Origin: Rhizobium sp.
Lineage (GTDB): Bacteria > Pseudomonadota > Alphaproteobacteria > Rhizobiales > Rhizobiaceae
Direction of reading: 5' to 3'
Assembly: GCA_003527225.1 (NCBI GenBank)
Contig: DPXQ01000105.1
Location: 11,676 to 43,255 of the forward strand
DNA length: 31,580 nucleotides
Part shown: in pieces, positions 18,040 through 26,057 of the stretch
How positions within the stretch are numbered: position 1 is the first letter of the stretch
How the letters are laid out: the number at the start of each line of letters is the position of its first letter
Notes under the pieces: generated by a model
The model's input: the letters and a program-made list of their open reading frames with translations, nothing else
What the model was told of the DNA's origin: nothing
The model's database searches: none
Made by a program: the position numbers and the translations under genes

Positions 18040-18054
18040 GCTCAAATATTGAGC
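18040..18054. promoter_or_regulatory. Palindrome upstream of glnK, possible NtrC site
   Basis: GCTCAA ATA TTGAGC is a perfect 6-bp inverted repeat about 85–115 bases upstream of the sigma-54 promoter, where an NtrC enhancer would lie. The sequence does not match the TGCACC-N5-GGTGCA consensus well, so the assignment is tentative. The surrounding stretch, about 17905–18075, is markedly AT-rich. Confidence 0.35.
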
Positions 18055-18077
18055 ATAATTTAACTTTTGCCTTAATA

Positions 18078-18962
18078 TTAGGCGTTTGCCCTTTTGCGGA
18101 TCAGGCCTTCCTGGGCGACCGATGCAATGAGCCTGCCATCGCGGCCATAGATGCTGCCGCGCGTCATGCCGCGAGCACCGGATGCGCTTGGGCTGTCCTG
18201 GGTATAAAGCAGCCAGTCGTCGAGCCTTGACGGGCGGTGGAACCACATGGCGTGGTCGAGGCTGGCGGGCTGGATCTGCGGATCGAAGATCGACGTGCCG
18301 TGGGGATAGAGCGAGGTATCGAGGAGGGTCATGTCGGACAGATAGGCAAGGATCGCAGTCTGATAGTGGTGATCCTCCGGGACGGGGCCGGTGGTGCGGA
18401 CCCAGATATGCGCACTGGGATCGAGCTTCTCATTCGAGATGTAGTGGGTAAGCGATACCGGGCGGATCTCGATGGGGCGCTCGCGGCTCCAATAGCCCTT
18501 CACCGAATCGGGTGCCTGGGCAAGAAAGAATTCGCGGAACTCCTTTTCGCCGATCAACTGCTTCGGATCGACCACGGAAGGCATCGCCATCTGGTGATCG
18601 TAGCCAGGCTCCTCGATCTGGAAGGAACAGGACATGGCGAAGATGGTCTTGCCATGCTGGACGGCGACGACGCGGCGGGTGGTAAAGCTGGAGCCGTCGC
18701 GGGTCCGCTCGACCTGGAAGATGATCGGCACGGCGGGATCGCCGGGGCGAACGAAATAGGCGTGGAGCGAATGGACGTGCCGATCGCCGGATACGCAGCG
18801 CTGCGCCGCCATCAGCGCCTGGGCGATGACCTGGCCGCCGAACACGCGCTGCCAGCCGTTCTGCGGGCTCTTGCCGCGGAAGAGATCTTCTTCGAGCTTT
18901 TCGAGGTCCAGCGTCTCGATCAGCTGGTCCATGGCAGTGGGTTTTTCGCTCGAATTCGGCAT
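18078..18962 (-). CDS. tesB: Acyl-CoA thioesterase II
   Basis: A 294-residue double hot-dog thioesterase that hydrolyses medium and long acyl-CoA. Family segments are NGWQRVFGGQVIAQALMAA (35–53), LHAYFVRPGD (66–75), SLDHAMWFHRP (234–244, containing the catalytic Asp), the Ser-rich SPSASGARG (257–265) and VAQEGLIR (282–289, with the catalytic Gln). The start at 18962 gives the normal length, although neither it nor an ATG ten codons on (18932) has a clear ribosome site. It diverges from the UbiH-family gene across 85 bases. Confidence 0.93.
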   Translation of the reverse strand: MPNSSEKPTAMDQLIETLDLEKLEEDLFRGKSPQNGWQRVFGGQVIAQALMAAQRCVSGDRHVHSLHAYFVRPGDPAVPIIFQVERTRDGSSFTTRRVVAVQHGKTIFAMSCSFQIEEPGYDHQMAMPSVVDPKQLIGEKEFREFFLAQAPDSVKGYWSRERPIEIRPVSLTHYISNEKLDPSAHIWVRTTGPVPEDHHYQTAILAYLSDMTLLDTSLYPHGTSIFDPQIQPASLDHAMWFHRPSRLDDWLLYTQDSPSASGARGMTRGSIYGRDGRLIASVAQEGLIRKRANA

Positions 18963-19047
18963 AATAGCGCGGCCCCGCTTATAGGAACTAGTTCAAGGCT
19001 GATCTATATAGGAGCATGACCATACACAAGTGCCAAGGGAGTACGCC

Positions 19048-20262
19048 ATGTTGGATATGCTGGTTGTCGGCGGTGGCTATGTCGGGCTTTCGGTTGCGGT
19101 GGCGGTTAAACAGGCAGCACCACATCTCTCGGTCGAGGTGATCGAGGCGGCGCCTGAAGACGCCTGGAAGAGAGACCCGCGGGCCTCGGCGATCATTGCC
19201 GCGGCAACGCGCATGCTGGATGTTTTCGGTATCTGGGACGATATCGAACCGGAGGCCCAGCCGATCACCCGGATGATTGTCACCGATTCCAAGACGTCCG
19301 ATCCGGTTCGCCCGGTCTTCCTGACCTTCGATGGTGAGGTAGAGGACGGGCGTCCCTTCGCTCACATGATCCCGAACGTCGCGATGGTCGGGGCGTTGCG
19401 CGATGCCTGCGCCAAGGCCGGGATTCCCATTCGCCATGGCGTCATGGCCACAGGTTTCAAGTGCGGAGTGAGCGCTGCCGAACTGACGCTTTCCGATGGC
19501 GCGGTGCTTTCAGCAAGGCTCGTCGTTGCTTGCGACGGCGTGCGTTCGAAGCTGCGCGACATGGCAGGGATCAAGACCGTCACCTGGGACTATGGCCAGT
19601 CCGGCATCGTCACGACGGTCGAGCACGAACGGCCGCACGAGGGCGCGGCGGAAGAGCATTTCCTGCCGTCCGGTCCCTTCGCCATCCTGCCGCTCAAGGG
19701 TAATCGTTCGTCGCTGGTGTGGACCGAGCGCACGGCGGATGCCGACCGGCTGGTCGCCGCTGATGATCTGGTCTTCGAGGAAGAGCTGGAACGCCGCTTC
19801 GGTCGCAAGCTGGGCTGGATCCGCGCGACCGGCGACCGCCGGGCATTTCCGCTCGGGCTGACTCTTGCGCGGTCCTTCATTGCGCCGCGCCTTGCTCTTG
19901 CTGGAGATGCGGCGCATGGCATTCACCCGATTTCGGGTCAGGGGCTCAATCTCGGCTTCAAGGATGTGGCCGCACTTGCCGAGACGATTGTCGAGGCCGA
20001 TCGCCTCGGTCTCGATATCGGGGATCTGAATGTCCTTGAACGCTACCAGGAATGGCGGCGCTTCGACACGTTCCGCATGGGCGTAACCACGGATGTGTTG
20101 AACAGGTTGTTTTCCAACGATTTCGCGCCGATCCGTATCGTCCGCGATTTCGGACTGGGCGTCGTCGACCGTCTTCCGGGGCTCAAATCCTATTTCATGC
20201 GGGAAGCAGCGGGAACCGCAGGATCGGCGCTTCCACGGCTTTTGGCCGGCGAAGCAATATGA
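19048..20262 (+). CDS. UbiH/UbiF/VisC/COQ6-family FAD hydroxylase
   Basis: A 404-residue flavin monooxygenase of the ubiquinone-ring hydroxylase family. FAD motifs are the N-terminal VVGGGYVGLS (6–15), the DG motif ACDGVRSKLR, and the GD motif LAGDAAHGIHPISGQGLNLGFKD. Members hydroxylate C1, C5 or C6 of the ubiquinone precursor; alphaproteobacteria use an unusual set (UbiL, UbiM and others), so the exact ring position cannot be assigned from this sequence alone. The ATG at 19048 is chosen because AAGGGAG lies six bases upstream; a GTG at 19030 would add six residues. It is tail-to-tail with the Trm112-like gene. Confidence 0.88.
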   Translation: MLDMLVVGGGYVGLSVAVAVKQAAPHLSVEVIEAAPEDAWKRDPRASAIIAAATRMLDVFGIWDDIEPEAQPITRMIVTDSKTSDPVRPVFLTFDGEVEDGRPFAHMIPNVAMVGALRDACAKAGIPIRHGVMATGFKCGVSAAELTLSDGAVLSARLVVACDGVRSKLRDMAGIKTVTWDYGQSGIVTTVEHERPHEGAAEEHFLPSGPFAILPLKGNRSSLVWTERTADADRLVAADDLVFEEELERRFGRKLGWIRATGDRRAFPLGLTLARSFIAPRLALAGDAAHGIHPISGQGLNLGFKDVAALAETIVEADRLGLDIGDLNVLERYQEWRRFDTFRMGVTTDVLNRLFSNDFAPIRIVRDFGLGVVDRLPGLKSYFMREAAGTAGSALPRLLAGEAI

Positions 20263-20283
20263 AGCGATGGAACGAGCAGAGGG

Positions 20284-20472
20284 TTACGCGTCCAGTTTGC
20301 GTGCCTCAGAGACCAGCATGATCGGAACACCGTCGCGGATCGGATAGGCCAGCCGGGCCTTTTCAGATACGAGTTCGTTTCTCTCGCGGTCATAGCGGAG
20401 GTGCCCTTGTGTCAGGGGGCAAACGAGAAGTTCGAGCAGCTTCGCGTCGACTGTGCGCATCAAGCTATCCAT
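20284..20472 (-). CDS. Trm112-like / UPF0434 zinc-ribbon-type small protein
   Basis: A 62-residue protein of the Trm112/UPF0434 family (YcaR-like): [42 protein letters not shown]. Eukaryotic Trm112 activates methyltransferases; the role of bacterial members is unclear. Only one of the zinc-ligand cysteines of larger homologues is present (C18), so it probably does not bind zinc in the same way. GGGGAG precedes the ATG. It follows the LON-domain gene by 17 bases and is last in a four-gene minus-strand run. Confidence 0.88.
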   Translation of the reverse strand: MDSLMRTVDAKLLELLVCPLTQGHLRYDRERNELVSEKARLAYPIRDGVPIMLVSEARKLDA

Positions 20473-20489
20473 CGCGACGCTCCCCCCGG

Positions 20490-21167
20490 CTATTGCAGTA
20501 CGGTGTCGGCATCGCCGAACGCGCGCGCCAGGAGAATTTCGGTGATCGCAATCAGTGTCTCGGCGCGGGTCTTGAGGTCGGGGGCCTCCAGCAGGGCTTG
20601 CTTCTCGGCCGGACCAAAGGGCGACATCATCGAAAGCGAATTGACGAGCGTGATATTGCTGGCCCTCTCCACGCTTTCCCAGTCAGCCTCGAGCTTGTTG
20701 GCGTCGAGATAGGCGCGGAAAGATGCGAGCAGTCCCTCCCTGTCGACTGTCGCTTCCTCGTCGTCGCTCGAAAGGTCGGCGATGAAGGGCGCAATGCGAA
20801 AGGTCCTGTAGGGGCGATGGCCATTGACCTCTTCCATCAAACGGAATCGGCAGACGCCGCCAAGGGAGGTGACGTAACGTCCGTCACCGGTTTCGGCCAG
20901 CGAGGTGATGCGGCCGATACAGCCGACCTGGCAGAGGGCGGGGCCAGACGCTGTTTCATTTCCGTTGCTCTCATGGAAGGATGGCTGCACAATGCCGACC
21001 AGCCGGTTCCCGGCAAGGGCGGCATCGAACATCTCCAGATAACGAGGTTCAAAGATATTCAGTGGCAGTTGCCCGCCGGGCAGCAAAAGAACTCCATTCA
21101 GGGGAAACACTGGCAGTGTTCCCGGCAAGTCCTTCGCTGTCAGGTACCTGGCATTTCCGACCTTCAT
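20490..21167 (-). CDS. LON substrate-binding-domain protein
   Basis: A 225-residue protein made up of the N-terminal (substrate-binding) domain of Lon protease without the AAA or peptidase parts. Recognisable segments are [29 protein letters not shown] (residues 18–46), [20 protein letters not shown] and the helical C-terminal half ([20 protein letters not shown]). Such stand-alone proteins are widespread in alphaproteobacteria and have no settled function; a substrate adaptor or peptide-binding role is possible. It lies between the thioredoxin–TPR gene (92 bases upstream) and the Trm112-like gene. Confidence 0.88.
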   Translation of the reverse strand: MKVGNARYLTAKDLPGTLPVFPLNGVLLLPGGQLPLNIFEPRYLEMFDAALAGNRLVGIVQPSFHESNGNETASGPALCQVGCIGRITSLAETGDGRYVTSLGGVCRFRLMEEVNGHRPYRTFRIAPFIADLSSDDEEATVDREGLLASFRAYLDANKLEADWESVERASNITLVNSLSMMSPFGPAEKQALLEAPDLKTRAETLIAITEILLARAFGDADTVLQ

Positions 21168-21259
21168 GACCGCACTCCCTTCGCGGACCTTTCAAGAATC
21201 CGCGATCCTCATAATGTGGTTCGCCGGCGATGGATCTCAAGGGCGCGGGCGTCCCTCCA

Positions 21260-22216
21260 TCAAGAAAAGAGAATGGAGGAAAGCTTCCTGCGCGCCATGA
21301 TCGTGGCCGGATCCTTTGGACCCCAGACCTCAAAGAATTGGAGAAGCTGACGCCGGGCGCCATCGTCGTCAAAGGTCCGGTCGCGGCGCATGATCATCAG
21401 CAGGTGCTCGGCCGCCTCTTCTCGCAATCCTTGGACGCTCAGGATCTTCGCGAGCTTCATGCGGGCTTCGTGATTGTCCGGGTCGAGCGCGAGCTCATGC
21501 TCGAGCGCCTTCGGGTCGCCCAGCTTACGCGCCTCGTCGATCTGCTCGAGTTTCTTTAGGACAGCCTGTATTTCGGCGGCTTTCGACTGTTCCTCGGGAA
21601 GGCCGGCAAGCAGTTGCCTTGCCCGATCTTGCTGGCCAGCGCCGATCATGCATTCGGCGATACCGGCGATGGCTTGCGTATTCTTGGGATCTGCCTGCAT
21701 CACCGCGCCGAAAAGTTGCGCCGCTCCTTCGTAATTGCCTTGGGCGAGCAGAGTTGCGGCTTCTTCGAGCGCTGCGGCCACTTCGGCCTCGCCATCGGCC
21801 GCAGGGGAGCCTCCGATCTTGTCGATGAACTGCCGGATCTGGCTTTCGGGAACCGCGCCCATGAAGCCGTCGACGGGCTGGCCATTGACAAAGGCGACAA
21901 CGGCGGGGATTGACTGGATTCCCAGCTGGCCCGGGATGGCCGGATGATCATCGATGTTGAGTTTCACGAGCTTGACGCGTCCGTTCGACTCGTTGACGAC
22001 CTTTTCGATGACGGGAGCAAGTTGACGGCACGGCCCACACCATGGGGCCCAGAAATCGACGAGCACCGGCTGCTTGCGGGACTCTTCGAGAACGTCCTTG
22101 GCAAAACCTGCGGTCGTCGTGTCCTTGATGTGGCTTCTGGGCGGAACGTCGCCCAAATGGGCCTGACCCGTCATCTGGCCGCCCAAAACGCCGTAGGGAT
22201 TGCTGTTGTCACTCAT
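21260..22216 (-). CDS. Thioredoxin–TPR protein (CnoX/YbbN-like chaperedoxin)
   Basis: A 318-residue fusion of a thioredoxin domain (about residues 30–140) and a TPR region (about 145–318: LLAQGNYEGAAQLFGAVMQADPKN and later repeats). The redox motif is WCGPC with C60 and C63, a full dithiol pair, unlike E. coli CnoX, which lacks the first cysteine. CnoX protects proteins from aggregation under oxidative stress and passes them to GroEL/DnaK; alphaproteobacterial forms with CGPC can also act as reductases. The start at 22216 has GGGAGA at the right spacing. It sits between the prolyl-tRNA deacylase and LON-domain genes in one minus-strand run. Confidence 0.9.
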   Translation of the reverse strand: MSDNSNPYGVLGGQMTGQAHLGDVPPRSHIKDTTTAGFAKDVLEESRKQPVLVDFWAPWCGPCRQLAPVIEKVVNESNGRVKLVKLNIDDHPAIPGQLGIQSIPAVVAFVNGQPVDGFMGAVPESQIRQFIDKIGGSPAADGEAEVAAALEEAATLLAQGNYEGAAQLFGAVMQADPKNTQAIAGIAECMIGAGQQDRARQLLAGLPEEQSKAAEIQAVLKKLEQIDEARKLGDPKALEHELALDPDNHEARMKLAKILSVQGLREEAAEHLLMIMRRDRTFDDDGARRQLLQFFEVWGPKDPATIMARRKLSSILFS

Positions 22217-22274
22217 CAAATTCTCCCGCCGTTCGTGGCCCCGTCGGGCCTTTCTCTGTCGCTAAGATCGTATG

Positions 22275-22784
22275 TCAGGCTGTTACTTTCAAGACAAGCG
22301 GCTCATGGCCCGTTGCAGCAAGAAAGCGCAGAAGATCATCACGCGCAATCGATGTGGTCGCATCATTCGAAAGCGGGTGGCCGTTGATCACGTCCTCGTC
22401 CATCAAGCCCGCATCGAGCACGAAGGTGACGTCGTGGCCCTTGTCGTTAATCGCACCGAATACGGTCACCGAGCCAGGTATCACGCCGAGGTATTCCATC
22501 AGCTTTTCCGGTTTACCAAAGGAGACCCGGCTCGAGGCTCCGATGATTGTGTGGACGGTCTTGAGATCGACGACGGCATTCTCCTCGACGGTCAGGAGGA
22601 AAAACCGATCCTTTTTGTCCTTCACGAACAGATTCTTCGTGTGGGCGCCGGGAATTTCGTCACGGAGCGCAACCGCTTCCGCCACCGTAAACACCGGGGC
22701 ATGGTACTTTGTCTTGTGGGCGATTGCGAGAGTGTCGAGAAAGGCAAAAAGGTCCCCGGCAGTCTTTGGTGCAGTCTCAGTCAT
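22275..22784 (-). CDS. Prolyl-tRNA editing deacylase (YbaK/ProX family)
   Basis: A 169-residue stand-alone editing domain of the YbaK/ProXp family, which hydrolyses mischarged Ala- or Cys-tRNA(Pro). Family segments are HAPVFTVAEA, GAHTKNLFVKDKKDRFFLLTV (with the conserved lysine), FGKPEKLMEYLGVIPGSVTVF and the C-terminal GHPLSNDATTSI. The layout matches ProXp-ala. The ATG at 22784 has GGAGA seven bases upstream; a further in-frame ATG five codons earlier lacks one. It heads the four-gene run ending in the Trm112-like gene, 58 bases before the thioredoxin–TPR gene. Confidence 0.88.
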   Translation of the reverse strand: MTETAPKTAGDLFAFLDTLAIAHKTKYHAPVFTVAEAVALRDEIPGAHTKNLFVKDKKDRFFLLTVEENAVVDLKTVHTIIGASSRVSFGKPEKLMEYLGVIPGSVTVFGAINDKGHDVTFVLDAGLMDEDVINGHPLSNDATTSIARDDLLRFLAATGHEPLVLKVTA

Positions 22785-22989
22785 CAATGGTCTCCGCAAG
22801 GGTGTTGCAACGCACAGACATATGGCCCGCTGATGCGAGCGTAGTACGTCCGGTGGCTCGTCTTGGCAATCGTCGCCCTTGATCCGTGGTCAGCATCGTC
22901 GACTTGTGGTGGCGAAGAAGGAATCTCGGCCTTTCTTCAGGCTGTCGAACGGCGCGATATTTTTTCTTGCCGAATCCATCATTTCCCTG

Positions 22990-23019
22990 TTGCATTTGAA
23001 AAACGGTTGGGCCATATAG
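22990..23019 (+). promoter_or_regulatory. Promoter of tRNA-Gly
   Basis: TTGCAT (22990–22995) and CATATA/ATATAG (23013–23019) are separated by 17–18 bases, a plausible housekeeping promoter. The tRNA begins about 55 bases after the predicted start site. Confidence 0.5.
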
Positions 23020-23081
23020 CGCCCGTCGCCGCAACACGGACGACCCACGATCCTTCGATTACCCCCGGATCGCGGATATGA

Positions 23082-23156
23082 GCGGGTGTAGCTCAGGGGT
23101 AGAGCACAACCTTGCCAAGGTTGGGGTCGGGCGTTCGAATCGCCTCACCCGCTCCA
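23082..23156 (+). tRNA. tRNA-Gly (anticodon GCC)
   Basis: A complete cloverleaf: acceptor GCGGGTG/CACCCGC, D arm GCTC–GAGC, anticodon arm CAACC TTGCCAA GGTTG with GCC at 23114–23116, a five-base variable loop, and T arm GGGCG TTCGAAT CGCCT. The discriminator base is T and the 3' CCA is encoded (23154–23156). It stands alone, facing the end of the galM gene; the 200 or so bases downstream are noncoding, with no repeat of the tRNA 3' end to suggest an integration site. Confidence 0.97.
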
Positions 23157-23367
23157 AAATTTTCTACTCTTGGATTCTACGAAAATCGCTCGGTGACTTT
23201 AGCCGTGTTGTCAGGCGTTTCAATTTTTTGTGCAGCCAGCGACTTCCGTCCAATTTTCGTTCTGTAGTCCTCTCGGCTCCATGTGCACGGCATGCGGATT
23301 GCGCGACGTGGGCGACTCTACGGTCTAGGGCGTCGACGACAGTTTCGCGGCGATCTGGTAAACTGCT

Positions 23368-24378
23368 TCAACTCTTCGAAAAGACATAGTCGGTTTGCTG
23401 CCGGCGTTCATCGCCGGGTCGCAGGATAACCTCTGGGAAGCCATCCTGATTGATGGAATCGGGCCAAATCTGCGTCTCGAGGCAGAAGCCAGCGAACGGA
23501 CCGTACTTGCGCCCCTCCAGCCCCGGCACCGGAACATTGAGCTTCGAGCCGGAATAGAATTGCACGCCGGGCTCCGACGTTCGGACCTCCATCGTGACGC
23601 CGGAATTGATGCTGCGGGCAAGGGCAACGGGACGCTTGGCGACGCGATCCGGCGACAGGCAGAAATTGTGGTCGTATCGGACTTGGCTCCCGTTCACTTG
23701 GCGGTCCATCGGGGCCATGGAGCGAAAATCGAAGGGTGTGCCGTCGACGGGCCGGATTTCGCCGGTCGGGATCAGAAGTTCATCAACGGGCAGATAGGCA
23801 TCGGCGGCGAGCATCAGATCGTGCCCAAGCGCGTCGTCTCGTCCGTCGAGATTGAAATAGGAATGCTGGCAGATATTGGCGAGAGTCGGGCGATCGGTCA
23901 TCGACCGATAGTCGACGGTGAGGACGCCGCCATCCTGCAACTGATAGGTGGCAGTCACAGCGCAGTTGCCGGGATAGCCGGCTCGGCCATCCGGATCGAC
24001 GATCTTCAGCACGATCCGGTCGCCCGCGAGATCGGCGATCTCCCAGTTGCGCTTAGCGATTCCCTCGCTGCCGCCATGGAGGTGACCTACGCCGTTCTCG
24101 TTGCATTCAAGCTGATAGGTTTCGCCATCGAGCGAGAACTTGCCGCCGGCGATGCGGTTCGCGCAGCGGCCGGGTGTTGCTCCGAAATAGGAGGAATGAC
24201 GCGGATAGTCGGCGAAGCTTTCAAAGCCGAGAACGAGCGGCGGAGTGTGACCTTCTAACCGCAGGTCCTGGATGACCGCGCCCCAGGTGATGACCTTCAT
24301 CGTCAGCCCGCCGCCCTTGAGTGTCACGCGATAGACCGGTTCACCCAAGGCCGTATGTCCGAAGATCTCGCGTTCCAT
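23368..24378 (-). CDS. galM: Aldose 1-epimerase (galactose mutarotase)
   Basis: A 336-residue enzyme interconverting alpha and beta anomers of hexoses such as galactose. Active-site segments are ATPGRCANRIAGGKF, the His-containing VGHLHGGSEG, CQHSYFNLDG and YDHNFCL, and the catalytic Glu in EPGVQFYSG. The C terminus is LRPGDERRQQTDYVF. The start at 24378 follows AGGGAACGGGA; the frame runs further upstream but overlaps the VWA gene without similarity. It follows the VWA gene by 35 bases, so it may be the last gene of the metA transcript. Whether the link is functional or only positional is unclear. Confidence 0.92.
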   Translation of the reverse strand: MEREIFGHTALGEPVYRVTLKGGGLTMKVITWGAVIQDLRLEGHTPPLVLGFESFADYPRHSSYFGATPGRCANRIAGGKFSLDGETYQLECNENGVGHLHGGSEGIAKRNWEIADLAGDRIVLKIVDPDGRAGYPGNCAVTATYQLQDGGVLTVDYRSMTDRPTLANICQHSYFNLDGRDDALGHDLMLAADAYLPVDELLIPTGEIRPVDGTPFDFRSMAPMDRQVNGSQVRYDHNFCLSPDRVAKRPVALARSINSGVTMEVRTSEPGVQFYSGSKLNVPVPGLEGRKYGPFAGFCLETQIWPDSINQDGFPEVILRPGDERRQQTDYVFSKS

Positions 24379-24413
24379 TCCCGTTCCCTTTTGTTTTCGG
24401 TCTCGCTGCGAGC

Positions 24414-25601
24414 CTAATGCGACAGCTTGCGTGCCGCATCCTCTAGGCCGCCCAGCGTCAGCGGATACATGCTGCCTGCCATCAACCGCTGTATCAGGCC
24501 GACGGAGGCCGTATAGCCCCAATGGTCCTGCTTCAACGGGTTGAGCCAAAGGCATCTGCGAAAATGTCCGGTGATCCTATTGATCCAGACTTGTCCGGCT
24601 TCGGCATTCCAATGCTCGACCGATCCGCCCGGCTGCGTGATCTCATAAGGACTCATCGCCGCGTCTCCGACGAAAATCACCCGGTAGTCCGGTCCGAAGG
24701 TACGAATGATATGCTCGGTTGCGATCACTTCGTTGTGGCGGCGGCGGTTGTCCTTCCAGACCCGTTCATAGGGGCAGTTGTGGAAGTAGAAATAGTCCAT
24801 GTGGCGAAATTCTGAGCGCGCCGCCGAAAAGAGTTCTTCCACCACGCGGATATGGTCATCCATCGAGCCCCCAACATCGAAGAACATCAGGAGCTTGACG
24901 GCGTTGCGTCGTTCCGGCCGCGTTTGGACGTCGAGATAGCCGTGCTCCGCTGTGGCACGGATGGTGCCGGAAAGGTCGAATTCATCCGCTGCGCCCTCGC
25001 GAATGAAGCGGCGCAGACGCCTGAGCGCCACCTTGATGTTGCGGGTGCCGAGTTCGACGGAGTCGTCGAGGTTGCGGAACTCCCGTTTGTCCCACACTTT
25101 TGCGGCGCGGCGGTGGCCCGAGCCCTCCTGTCCGATCCTGACCCCTTCCGGATTGTAACCGTGGGCGCCGAAGGGCGATGTTCCCGCCGTACCGATCCAT
25201 TTCGAGCCGCCCTGGTGTCTGCCCTTTTGCTCCGCGAGCCTTTGATGTAGCGTTTCCATCAGTTTGTCGAAGCCGCCGAGGCTCTCGATCAACCTCTTGT
25301 CTTCCTCGCTCAGATGCTTTTCCGCGAGCCTGCGCAGCCAGTCTTCGGGGATAGGGACCGCATTGACCGCCTGATCACCTCCAGAGACCGTCTCGAGCCC
25401 CCTGAAGACCTCTGAGAAGACCTGATCAAAGCGATCGATATGACGTTCGTCTTTCACCAGTGCGGTGCGGGCGAGATAGTAGAAGGCCTCGACATCAAAA
25501 TCCGCCAGCCCTTCCTTCATGCCTTCGAGAAGCGCCAGGAATTCCCGCAGCGTCACCGGCACCTTCGCGTCCTTGAGCCTCAGGAAAAACGGAATGAACA
25601 T
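24414..25601 (-). CDS. VWA-domain (CoxE-like) protein, predicted MoxR partner
   Basis: A 395-residue cytoplasmic protein of the CoxE/VWA class, which works with MoxR AAA+ ATPases in metal insertion or complex assembly. The N-terminal half is helical (MFIPFFLRLKDAKVPVTLRE) and includes ARTALVKDERHIDRFDQVF. The linker is Gly-rich (SPFGAHGYNPEG). The VWA domain starts at about residue 234, with the metal-site motif DVGGS (D242, G244, S246), the first Ser of the usual DxSxS replaced by Gly. It starts five bases after the GNAT gene, implying coupled translation. The likely partner, MoxR, is encoded about 1.6 kb upstream beyond metA. Confidence 0.88.
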   Translation of the reverse strand: MFIPFFLRLKDAKVPVTLREFLALLEGMKEGLADFDVEAFYYLARTALVKDERHIDRFDQVFSEVFRGLETVSGGDQAVNAVPIPEDWLRRLAEKHLSEEDKRLIESLGGFDKLMETLHQRLAEQKGRHQGGSKWIGTAGTSPFGAHGYNPEGVRIGQEGSGHRRAAKVWDKREFRNLDDSVELGTRNIKVALRRLRRFIREGAADEFDLSGTIRATAEHGYLDVQTRPERRNAVKLLMFFDVGGSMDDHIRVVEELFSAARSEFRHMDYFYFHNCPYERVWKDNRRRHNEVIATEHIIRTFGPDYRVIFVGDAAMSPYEITQPGGSVEHWNAEAGQVWINRITGHFRRCLWLNPLKQDHWGYTASVGLIQRLMAGSMYPLTLGGLEDAARKLSH

Positions 25602-25606
25602 CGGAG

Positions 25607-26056
25607 TCAGATCTTCTTCTGATAGACGATGAAGGGCGATTTCTCCGCGATCCTGTCGTAGAGGCGGCGGGCAGTGATATTGAACTCCTGCGTCAGCCAG
25701 TAGACTTTCGGTGCGCCCGCCGTTGCGGCCCTCGCATAGACTGCTTCAATCAACGCCCGGCCGACGCCGGTGCCGCGCACATCCGGATCAGCATAGAGAT
25801 CCTGAAGGTAACAGACATCGTTGATCGTCCAGCACGAGCGGTGAAAGAGGAAATGTGTCAGTCCCACCGGCTTGCCGTCGAGAACCGCGAGAAGGCCGCT
25901 GAACTCGTTCGCGCCGTTTCCGGTCAGTCGCGCAAAGGTGGAGACATAGATATCTTCCGGCAGTTCGGTCTCGTAGAAGGCGAGATAGCCCGTCCAGAGA
26001 CGCCGCCACTCGGCTTCGTCATCCAGCCGCACAGGTCTGATTTCGAGGCTGCTCAC
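25607..26056 (-). CDS. GNAT-family N-acetyltransferase
   Basis: A 149-residue single-domain GNAT. The acetyl-CoA motif A is DLYADPDVRGTGVGRALIEAVY, followed by the C-terminal VYWLTQEFNITARRLYDRI, the usual tyrosine region. The substrate is unknown; amino groups of small molecules, aminoglycosides or proteins are all possible. The start is a GTG at 26056, one base after the metA stop (the arrangement is TGA c GTG), so translation is almost certainly coupled to metA. The stop is five bases before the VWA gene. Confidence 0.88.
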   Translation of the reverse strand: MSSLEIRPVRLDDEAEWRRLWTGYLAFYETELPEDIYVSTFARLTGNGANEFSGLLAVLDGKPVGLTHFLFHRSCWTINDVCYLQDLYADPDVRGTGVGRALIEAVYARAATAGAPKVYWLTQEFNITARRLYDRIAEKSPFIVYQKKI

Positions 26057-26057
26057 G

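Noticed and set aside
18060..18075. TTAACTTTTGCCTTAA as a second CtrA site
   Set aside because: The spacing is eight bases rather than seven, and it lies in an AT-rich stretch where TTAA pairs occur by chance.
22800..23080. Short frames upstream of tRNA-Gly on both strands
   Set aside because: They have no ribosome sites, gene-like composition or family similarity, and the interval is explained as promoter region.
23082..23367. tRNA-Gly as an integration site for a mobile element
   Set aside because: No repeat of the tRNA 3' end, no integrase gene and no change to accessory gene content is seen; galM follows directly.
23078..23389. A 103-codon frame across the tRNA-Gly gene
   Set aside because: It includes the whole tRNA cloverleaf and has no ribosome site; it is fortuitous.
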